Assembly (NCBI GenBank): GCA_047622145.1
Contig: JBLHMO010000068.1
Location: 1 to 17,058, forward strand
DNA from: Litorivivens sp047622145
GTDB taxonomy: Bacteria > Pseudomonadota > Gammaproteobacteria > Pseudomonadales > Spongiibacteraceae
Direction: 5' to 3'
Length of the DNA: 17,058 bases
Positions 7,177-13,568 of the stretch are shown here, piece by piece. Within the stretch, counting starts at the first letter, position 1, and every line of letters begins with the position of its first letter. The notes below the pieces were generated by a model. That model saw only the letters and a program-made list of their open reading frames with translations. It did not search any database and was not told the origin of the DNA. Made by a program: the position numbers and the translations under genes.

Positions 7177-7925
7177 GAAGGGTTCTGGGTATCCAGTGCG
7201 TCCAACAAGGCACGCGCCGGCAACAGTCGAAAATCCAGCTCGGTCAGCAGCAACTGCTGCATATCCTGATTAAAACTGTGAAGCCAGGCGCCGGGCTTAA
7301 GCCACGACGCCGCCTCAGAGTGCTGCTCTGCATTGTCCTGAGACTCGATAAAGTTTGCGCAGCTTGCCTTAAAGTGGTCACCCAACAATTTAGGGAGCAC
7401 CACTAATACCCTGCGGCTGTAGTCGCTAAGGGTATCGTCGAGAATGCGATCCAATACCGCCAGCTTTGGTAGCGGCTGATCCTCCAGCCCCAGCGATGCT
7501 CGCAGCGATTGTCGCAAACGGCCAATACGGTGATCCATCTCGCTCTGAAGCAGCGAGTAGAATCGGATAAAGGGTTTCGCTCCCTCTCCGGGATTTTTCA
7601 AGAATTCGGCATCCGGCGCGGGCAAAGTATGGGGCGCCGGTGCATCCCCTGGCTCAAAGCAATTCGCTATCAGCCGAATCATGCCGCCACGCGCATTAAG
7701 AAACTGACGCTGCGGGCTCTCAAACGAGGCATCACCCAGTGTTTTAGGGCGATCCAGCGAAGCCAAGGTACTGGCCAGCGCGATGGAGTCAAATAGGTCG
7801 ATTTGACCGCCCACAAGCTCGGCGAGATTGCTACTGGCTGGCGCAGTACTACCCAGTAAACCCAGTCCCGCAAGTTGCTGCATTAGTGGCGCTTGGCTCT
7901 GGGATTCTGTGGGGGCCTGCATCAT
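7173..7925 (-). CDS. DUF3348-family protein, first large gene of the stator-like operon
   Basis: A 250-residue soluble protein of the DUF3348 family, function unknown. Family-typical features are the early LVGGQIDLFDSIALASTLASL segment (acidic-hydrophobic, residues ~38-58), the block FIRFYSLLQSEMDHRIGRL in the middle, and the C-terminal SFNQDMQQLLLTELDFRLLP. It is predicted all-alpha, without signal peptide or membrane span. The gene begins ATGATG; the first ATG overlaps the stop of a short upstream reading frame by ATGA, and its own stop overlaps the next gene by ATGA, so translation across the operon is probably coupled. Its constant partnership with DUF802, OmpA and DUF2894 genes is known from other proteobacteria. 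A role as cytoplasmic cofactor or regulator of the motor is inference. Confidence 0.85.
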   Translation of the reverse strand: MMQAPTESQSQAPLMQQLAGLGLLGSTAPASSNLAELVGGQIDLFDSIALASTLASLDRPKTLGDASFESPQRQFLNARGGMIRLIANCFEPGDAPAPHTLPAPDAEFLKNPGEGAKPFIRFYSLLQSEMDHRIGRLRQSLRASLGLEDQPLPKLAVLDRILDDTLSDYSRRVLVVLPKLLGDHFKASCANFIESQDNAEQHSEAASWLKPGAWLHSFNQDMQQLLLTELDFRLLPARALLDALDTQNPS

Positions 7926-8080
7926 AAGCGTCCGGAATGTGGCGTGCGGTCAATGATCGAGTAGCGAAAAGAGCCATATTGGAGCTCAGCCTCTTCGTTT
8001 TGGTCGGTCATTATGGCCATTTTGCCGCTAGCATCAAGCCATGAGGCGCTTGTGTGCCCGCTATGTGCCGCCAAGATCAC
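7922..8080 (-). CDS. Possible 52-aa leader ORF coupled to the DUF3348 gene
   Basis: A GTG at 8080 with GAGG six bases upstream opens a 52-codon frame whose TGA overlaps the DUF3348 ATG by four bases (ATGA). Internal ATGs at 8020 and 8011 would give 32 or 29 residues. The translation looks protein-like, with the segments SASWLDASGKMAIMTDQ and LQYGSFRYSIIDR, and I do not recognise a family. A second frame immediately upstream (ending at the TAG 8063-8061, containing PKSPDGEALSDL) would join smoothly to it if one base were removed near 8070. The whole may therefore be the frameshifted end of a longer gene, or a genuine small coupled gene. Low certainty either way. Confidence 0.35.
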   Translation of the reverse strand: MILAAHSGHTSASWLDASGKMAIMTDQNEEAELQYGSFRYSIIDRTPHSGRL

Positions 8081-8445
8081 TCAGGGCCTCGCCGTCTGGG
8101 CTTTTGGGGGGGGCTCTAGACGATGATGAAGCCTCGCTGATAATTCCTAATGTAACCCTATCCCGAATGCTGAATAAGCATATCGCCTATTAAACCCAGC
8201 AAAAACCCCAATACCGCGCCCAGTGCCGGCATTGCCGCGCTGGCCAATAATGAAAGCGGGGCAACTCCGAGAATTTCAGGCATCTAGGGTATGAACTCCA
8301 GTCTCAACGAAGGTCGTGCTACTAGGGTGCGATACACCAAAACGCCGGCCTTGCCGTTACCAGCACAGGCGCATTATTGTGCCGGATTCTGTCGAGAAAG
8401 AGCCTGCTGTACTACTCGTAATAGCAGCGCTTTAGGGCTTCTGCT
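8081..8445. other. Spacer between acyl-CoA synthetase and stator operon
   Basis: No confident gene is seen here apart from one possible tiny ORF listed separately. The spacer contains a run of eight G at 8106-8113 (C on the coding strand). An imperfect CTGCT/AGCAG hairpin at 8404-8427, just past the synthetase stop, could act as a weak terminator although no strong T run follows. I find no convincing promoter for the operon by eye. Confidence 0.4.
8158..8283 (-). CDS. Possible 41-aa hydrophobic mini-protein
   Basis: An ATG-to-TAG frame of 41 codons encodes a mostly hydrophobic peptide with one potential membrane helix (ALGAVLGFLLGLIGDMLI). A stop codon lies directly before the ATG. The nearest GGAG is about 12 bases upstream, which is far for efficient initiation. 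It could be a small membrane protein or a chance frame; I recognise no family. Confidence 0.22.
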   Translation of the reverse strand: MPEILGVAPLSLLASAAMPALGAVLGFLLGLIGDMLIQHSG

Positions 8446-10104
8446 TCAACACCAAGCCATCATCAGTTCACGCTGCTCGGCCGACGCTTGCGCCAATTGC
8501 TGTGCGCGCTCGCCAAACTTCGCCTCAATCTGATCTCGCTTCAATTTAAGTGTGGGCGTCAGCATACCGTTTTCAATCGTCCACGGTTCCCGCGATACCA
8601 CCACCGCGCCAATACGCGCGTGTTTCTCAAGTTCTTTATTCACGGCCTCAGCCTGCGCCAAAAGCGCCGCTGACACGGTCGCCTCATCTTCGGCTTTTGC
8701 TGCCGGTGACAAAACGCAGACCATCACGGTTTTTGAATAGCCGCGGCCTAACAGACAAAGCTGTTCTATATCGTGACTGGCTGCAAAGGCATCTTCGATG
8801 GGCGACGGCGCAACAAACTTGCCTTGCAGGGTTTTGAAATAGTCCTTCACTCGCCCGGTAATAAAGACATAACCGTCCTCATCAATCCGAACCTTATCGC
8901 CGGTTCTTACCCAGCCGTCCACAAAGGTTTCCGCCGTCTTGTCCGGCTGCTTGTAATATCCGGGCGACAAGGCATCTGCTTTACACAGCATTTCGCCCTC
9001 GTCGGATATCTTAACCTCCACCCCCGCTACCGCCTTACCAATAGAGCCAATACGGCGCTCATCCGGTGTATTGACCACCAAGCACATGGCTTCTGTCTGC
9101 CCGAAGCCTTCACACAATACAATGCCGAGACTGTCGTACCAGCGAATCAAAGACGCTGGAATGGGCGCAGCGGCTGTTAACAGAAAATCGTAATCGCTCA
9201 GGCCTAGGCCCGCCTTGATCAGAGCCTGCGCACCCTCGCGGTCGTCTGCCAGCATTTTGTCGAGCACTGCTTGAGAGCCGAACTTTGCGACCACGCCTTG
9301 GTGCAGCATCTCCCAAACCCTCGGCGCGCCAAAGAACATATTGGGAACGGTTGCGGCCATATCGCGAATTAAGGTGCTTAAATCCTCATTAAAGTTGACC
9401 GTGCCACAGCCAACCAAACTCTGAACCCAGATAATTTGGCGCTCAGCAATATGCGACAAGGGCAGGTAAGAAAGTAAACGCGGCTTATCCCTAACACCAA
9501 ACACACTAGCCGCGCGCTCTACAGGACCAATCATCGAATGGTGAGACTGCATTACACCCTTGGGCATGCCGGTGGTGCCAGAGGTAAAAGGAATGGTAAA
9601 TATCTCATCGTGCCGGCACTGATGCTGCGCTTGCTTACCGCGATACTGCGCAACAATGTCTTCCCAGCGCAGGGCATCGCCGTCTATCTCCACACCGGGC
9701 AAACACAGCACTTGGGTATCCGCAGGCAAAACTGCCTTAATGCTTTGCCAGTTTTCAGCACGGCCCAACACCAACAGTTTCACCTCGGCGAAATTTACGA
9801 TGTATTTGCTAATCTCAGCATTCTGGGTGGTAAAGAGGGGGATAGACACATTACCGGAGGCCAGTATGGCCATGTCGGCCAGCATCCAGTGCGCGCAGTT
9901 TCTAGAAAGCAGACCTATGTTGGTGCCGTTATCGCCGTATTGGGCTTCCAGCCATGCAGCCACGGCTTCAAACTCGTCATAGGCTGACTGCCAAGTCCAC
10001 TCGGCAAACTCATCACCCTTGCGGTCTCGCAACCAAACCCGGTCCGGACACTCCTGCAACCAGCGCTGCATATAATCCATAATGGTATTGTGTGAAGATT
10101 CCAT
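8446..10104 (-). CDS. AMP-forming long-chain acyl-CoA synthetase
   Basis: A 552-residue ANL-superfamily ligase that activates a fatty or other carboxylic acid to acyl-AMP and then acyl-CoA, in the cytoplasm or at the inner membrane. Motifs in order are the P-loop-like FTSGTTGMPKG, SYLPLSHIAERQ, the A5 region LCEGFGQTEAM, the TGD in GWVRTGDKVRIDEDG, and the hinge GRVKDYFKTLQGKFVAP with the C-terminal catalytic domain after it. It is shorter than typical bacterial long-chain ligases (about 600 residues), chiefly at the C-terminus. The ATG at 10104 is preferred over the GTG at 10107 because AGGAG lies six bases before it. It stands alone, divergent from the HD-GYP regulator. Chain length or steroid/terpenoid acid preference cannot be read from sequence. 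Confidence 0.92.
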   Translation of the reverse strand: MESSHNTIMDYMQRWLQECPDRVWLRDRKGDEFAEWTWQSAYDEFEAVAAWLEAQYGDNGTNIGLLSRNCAHWMLADMAILASGNVSIPLFTTQNAEISKYIVNFAEVKLLVLGRAENWQSIKAVLPADTQVLCLPGVEIDGDALRWEDIVAQYRGKQAQHQCRHDEIFTIPFTSGTTGMPKGVMQSHHSMIGPVERAASVFGVRDKPRLLSYLPLSHIAERQIIWVQSLVGCGTVNFNEDLSTLIRDMAATVPNMFFGAPRVWEMLHQGVVAKFGSQAVLDKMLADDREGAQALIKAGLGLSDYDFLLTAAAPIPASLIRWYDSLGIVLCEGFGQTEAMCLVVNTPDERRIGSIGKAVAGVEVKISDEGEMLCKADALSPGYYKQPDKTAETFVDGWVRTGDKVRIDEDGYVFITGRVKDYFKTLQGKFVAPSPIEDAFAASHDIEQLCLLGRGYSKTVMVCVLSPAAKAEDEATVSAALLAQAEAVNKELEKHARIGAVVVSREPWTIENGMLTPTLKLKRDQIEAKFGERAQQLAQASAEQRELMMAWC

Positions 10105-10405
10105 CACTAGCTCCTGCTTTTTTTATTATCGACTCGCAACCACCAGCCGCCGTGTTTTGTATACAGCTGCTTATACTCGATTTTGTGGCGAAATGCCCGA
10201 AAATAGGATTATGGGGGATTCTTGGCACGGGCCACCAAGGACAATGGATCTCGGGGGTGACAACTTATCGCGGGCGAAGACAATAACGGTATCGGTGGCC
10301 ACACCACCCCTTCAATTATGAAATTATTGGTAGTTATCCGTATTCTTATTGTGAATGTAAAAGAGTAGCTTGAAGGTTCACCATAATTTGTGGAATTAGA
10401 CCTCT
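10105..10405. other. Divergent intergenic region
   Basis: This roughly 300-base spacer separates the acyl-CoA synthetase (leftward) from the HD-GYP regulator (rightward), so it should hold promoters for both. It is AT-rich from about 10310 to 10400. TATA-like hexamers occur near 10160-10175 on the minus strand (GTATAAG, GTATACA), but none has a properly spaced -35 that I would defend. No hairpin terminator or long repeat is evident. Confidence 0.4.
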
Positions 10406-12007
10406 GTGAATCATAATAAGCTGAATTTGAAAGAGGATAGCCCGGACTCTGCCGCTGTCGTGACCGAATGGCAGCAGTATTGGTATGTGTTGATTGTTGA
10501 TGATGAAGAGAGTGTTCATCAAGTGACCACACTGTCACTGTATAATTTCGAATTCTCAGGTAGACCCCTCAAATTTTTACATGCCTATTCCGGGCGCGAA
10601 GCCTTAGACATAATGCGAGCCCACTCAGATGTTGCCGTCGTGCTGATGGATGTCGTCATGGAGACCGATCACGCGGGTCTCGATGCGGTCAAATCGATTC
10701 GGGAAGATCTGGGAAATCAGTTCGTGCGTATTATTTTAAGGACTGGCCAACCCGGTCAGGCGCCCGAACGTAAGGTTATTACCGACTACGGCATCAACGA
10801 TTATAAGGAGAAGACTGAGCTCACTTCGACGAAATTGTTTACGGCTATCTACACTGCCATATCATCGTATCGCGACCTTACCGGGCTGGAGGCTAACCGG
10901 CGTGGCCTGAGAAAGGTTATCGATGCATCGTTACAACTGCTGCAGGATCAATCCTTGGTGCAGTTTTCACAAGGTCTGCTCGAACAGCTCGCGGCCTTAC
11001 TGTATGTGGACAAGGCCGCCTTCCTGCTAAAAGGTAGAGGCTTAGCTATACTGATACGCGATGGTGGCAAAATGGATGTGCTGGCGGGCGTGGGGCGGCA
11101 TGCGCCAGATGAGCATGGCCACGTAGAGCTTGATCTCACTCCTGAACAGACTGGCCTTATCCTTCGTTCGGTTGAGACCGGCGCGCCTTACTACGGCGAT
11201 ACCTTTTTTATCCAAGGTTTTTCGACCCCGGCGGGGGTACAGCATGTTGTGTATCTTGAATCCGGCCAGCCGTTCTCGGAAGGTGATCGCGACTTGGTCG
11301 AATTGTTTTGTCGTAACGCGGCTCTCTGTATGGAGAATATCGAGCTTAATGAGCAGATGCGCACTGCCCAGAGCGAACTCATTCTGATGCTGTCTGAGGC
11401 CATTGAAAGACGCTCTAATGAAGCGGGTAATCATGTGCGCCGAGTCGCTGAATACTCGGCGCTGCTGGCACAGCTGGCAGGTAAAAGCGAAGAGGAAATT
11501 GATATAATCAAAACCGCCTCGCCGCTGCACGATGCTGGAAAGATAGCGACTCCAGATAACATCCTCAAGAAACCAGATCGACTGACGGCGAGTGAGTTTG
11601 AAATAATGCGGGAGCATGCGGCAATTGGTCGGGATATATTTGCCCTCAACAGTTTACCCGTCTTGCAAGCTGCCAGCGTTATATGCGGCCAGCATCATGA
11701 GCGCTGGGACGGCAATGGGTACCCTGAAGGTCTGGCCGGAACCGAGATCGACGACATGGCGCGAATAGTCGCAATCGCTGATGTGTTTGATGCGCTGAGT
11801 AACCGCCGATGCTATAAATTGGCCTGGCCAGAGAAGGACGTTGTTTCCTATCTCAACGATGAACGCGGCAAGCATTTTGACCCGAATCTGGTTGATTTAC
11901 TGCTGAATAACATAGAACGTTTTCGAGAAATATCGATATTTCTGGGTGACGATTCAGACAACACCACTTTGGCTCACGACATGCAAGAGATGCAGCTGCT
12001 AAAATAA
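10406..12007 (+). CDS. Response regulator: REC - DUF3369 - HD-GYP phosphodiesterase
   Basis: A 533-residue cytoplasmic response regulator. The receiver domain (about 25-155) has the acidic pair Asp32/Asp33, phospho-acceptor Asp82 in VVLMDVV, Thr113 in LRTGQP and Lys134 in NDYKEK. A DUF3369-type region (about 165-320) links it to a C-terminal HD-GYP domain (about 325-510). Catalytic features are intact: His343, the HD pair His375-Asp376 with Lys379, His404, His430-His431, the GYP loop in HHERWDGNGYPEGL (431-442 region) and Asp459. It should hydrolyse cyclic-di-GMP when phosphorylated, lowering its level. No histidine kinase lies nearby, so it is an orphan. The start is a GTG; a TAG lies three codons upstream in frame, so it cannot be longer, but no good ribosome binding site is seen and a later start is possible. 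Confidence 0.93.
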   Translation: MNHNKLNLKEDSPDSAAVVTEWQQYWYVLIVDDEESVHQVTTLSLYNFEFSGRPLKFLHAYSGREALDIMRAHSDVAVVLMDVVMETDHAGLDAVKSIREDLGNQFVRIILRTGQPGQAPERKVITDYGINDYKEKTELTSTKLFTAIYTAISSYRDLTGLEANRRGLRKVIDASLQLLQDQSLVQFSQGLLEQLAALLYVDKAAFLLKGRGLAILIRDGGKMDVLAGVGRHAPDEHGHVELDLTPEQTGLILRSVETGAPYYGDTFFIQGFSTPAGVQHVVYLESGQPFSEGDRDLVELFCRNAALCMENIELNEQMRTAQSELILMLSEAIERRSNEAGNHVRRVAEYSALLAQLAGKSEEEIDIIKTASPLHDAGKIATPDNILKKPDRLTASEFEIMREHAAIGRDIFALNSLPVLQAASVICGQHHERWDGNGYPEGLAGTEIDDMARIVAIADVFDALSNRRCYKLAWPEKDVVSYLNDERGKHFDPNLVDLLLNNIERFREISIFLGDDSDNTTLAHDMQEMQLLK

Positions 12008-12137
12008 CATTTCGCTGCCTAAGCAATGCTAGCCTACAAAACACTAAATGTCGTAGACCCACATCTGCATACCGTTGCGGGCCATTATTCGGCCCCCTCG
12101 AAAGCAAGGCTTAGGCAAGCATTACTCTGGAGCATGC

Positions 12138-12470
12138 ATGACCGGAATTTGTATCACCTTCATTGAAGCTGGCGGCACCGAGAAAACCATCAACAACGCA
12201 CGAAAAGGTGAATGGCTGATGGAGCTGGCTAAAGCCAATGGCATAGAGGGCATTATCGGCGACTGCGGCGGCAAGTGTGCCTGCGCAACGTGCCACGTCT
12301 ATGTTGATCAAAACTGGATGAACACCGTTGGCAAACCCAGCGAGATGGAAGGCATGAGGCTGGATATGACCGGTGACCTTTACAGAGACAATAGCCGCCT
12401 GTGCTGCCAGTTAAAGGTCAGCGAAGCATTAAATGGCCTGCGCGTCGCGGTCGTGGCTCGCAGTGCATAA
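12138..12470 (+). CDS. [2Fe-2S] ferredoxin, putidaredoxin/adrenodoxin type
   Basis: A 110-residue vertebrate-type plant-like-fold ferredoxin that carries single electrons in the cytoplasm, usually from an FAD reductase to a cytochrome P450. The cluster ligands by the C-X5-C-X2-C...C pattern are Cys43, Cys49, Cys52 and Cys90, within GDCGGKCACATCHVYV and NSRLCCQL. The neighbouring Cys47 and Cys89 are non-ligand cysteines; Cys89 is also present in putidaredoxin. The ATG at 12138 has GGAG five bases upstream and matches the usual family start; a longer frame from 12075 adds 21 unrelated residues. No P450 or ferredoxin reductase is encoded in the window, so its partners lie elsewhere. Confidence 0.93.
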   Translation: MTGICITFIEAGGTEKTINNARKGEWLMELAKANGIEGIIGDCGGKCACATCHVYVDQNWMNTVGKPSEMEGMRLDMTGDLYRDNSRLCCQLKVSEALNGLRVAVVARSA

Positions 12471-12628
12471 CACGCTATCCAACCCGTAGCAGTCATTTCG
12501 CGAACCGATTCGGCAAGCCCTACCCAGGCGCCGGTGGTACACTTGATACCGCTGTGAACGCTGGTTTAGTCGCCGCCTAGAACATCGCCGCGTTTGCGGG
12601 AAACCTAATAATAAGTAAGGGATAAGTA

Positions 12629-13444
12629 ATGACCAACAAAACCGAGGCGCCGGTACCCGACTACGAAACACTGCTGCTGACGCGCGCAGGCCGCTTGCTG
12701 ACTATTACCCTTAATCGCCCAGATTTGTTTAACGCCGTCAATCTCAAGCTACACGAAGAGTTGGCTGAAGTTTTTGTATTTGCACTTGCCGATGTCCATT
12801 CGGATGTCATTGTCATAACCGGCGATGGCAAAGCGTTCTCCGCCGGTGGCGACATCAATCATATTTCGAACAACGCCGAAAACCCCGAACGCTTCGATGA
12901 AGAAGTGCGACTGGCCAAACGCATCATTTTTTCCATACTAGATTTGGACAAGCCGCTGATCTGCCGCATGAACGGTCACGCGGTTGGTCTGGGCGCAACC
13001 ATCGCCTTGTTCTGCGACATTATCATCGCTGCCGAGCACGCTAAAATCGGTGACCCCCATGTCAATGTCGGCCTCGTTGCCGGCGACGGCGGCGCCATTA
13101 TCTGGCCGCAGCGTATTGGCCTGTGCCGGGCTAAGGAATTTCTGCTGACGGGCGAACTGTTAAGCGCCGTAGACGCCGCCGAGATCGGCCTGATCAATCA
13201 CGCCGTTCCGGCTGCTGAACTGGACGCAAAAGTGAAGGCCCTGTGCGAACGCCTGCTTAATGGCGCGCAAACCGCGATTCGTTCAACCAAAATTCTGTTG
13301 AATATGGAAAGTAAGCGTATGGCCCACGCGATGATGGATACCGGCCTTGCCTACGAGGCTTTGACCGTGCGTACTGCCGACCACCGCGAAGCCGTTGCGG
13401 CGATGCAGGAAAAACGCCCTCCGGTTTTTGAACAAAAAGACTAG
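12629..13444 (+). CDS. Enoyl-CoA hydratase/isomerase-family protein, atypical active site
   Basis: A 271-residue crotonase-fold enzyme acting on an acyl-CoA thioester in the cytoplasm. The oxyanion-hole segments are present: AFSAGGD (69-75) and GHAVGLG (116-122). Of the two catalytic glutamates of classical enoyl-CoA hydratase, the second is kept as Glu170 (RAKEFLLTG), but the first is replaced by His144 in GDPHVNVGLVAGDGG. Classical hydration is therefore doubtful; a related isomerase, hydrolase or specialised hydratase reaction is possible. AAGGGA about 8 bases upstream supports the start. It lies about 160 bases after the ferredoxin and 124 bases before the dikinase-like gene in the same direction, so co-transcription is possible but not shown. 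Confidence 0.88.
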   Translation: MTNKTEAPVPDYETLLLTRAGRLLTITLNRPDLFNAVNLKLHEELAEVFVFALADVHSDVIVITGDGKAFSAGGDINHISNNAENPERFDEEVRLAKRIIFSILDLDKPLICRMNGHAVGLGATIALFCDIIIAAEHAKIGDPHVNVGLVAGDGGAIIWPQRIGLCRAKEFLLTGELLSAVDAAEIGLINHAVPAAELDAKVKALCERLLNGAQTAIRSTKILLNMESKRMAHAMMDTGLAYEALTVRTADHREAVAAMQEKRPPVFEQKD

Positions 13445-13568
13445 CTACCGTCGGAATAGATTGCCGGATCTCGAACACACATCAACCTGACAATTCCGTC
13501 ATTCGCAATTCGGCCCGAATCCTATACCCTTTCGATCTACCTTGAGAATAAGATTGTTAGGGACTTTA

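Noticed and set aside
3615..7925. Calling the operon a bona fide Zorya system
   Set aside because: Only the ZorA/ZorB-like pair is present. No protein with an EH-signature (ZorC), SNF2-type helicase (ZorD) or HNH nuclease (ZorE) is recognisable; the nearby helicase remnant is Rad3/DinG-type, truncated, and separated by the MFS gene.
10082..10321. Short plus-strand frames in the divergent spacer
   Set aside because: They overlap the synthetase start and the expected promoter region, and translate to non-descript sequence without a ribosome binding site that I would trust.
12079..12095. GGGCC/GGCCC hairpin as terminator of the HD-GYP gene
   Set aside because: Only five base pairs with no T run on either side; it may be chance in a GC-rich stretch.
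12075..12137. Longer ferredoxin start
   Set aside because: The extra 21 residues do not resemble the family N-terminus, and the ATG at 12138 has a proper ribosome binding site.
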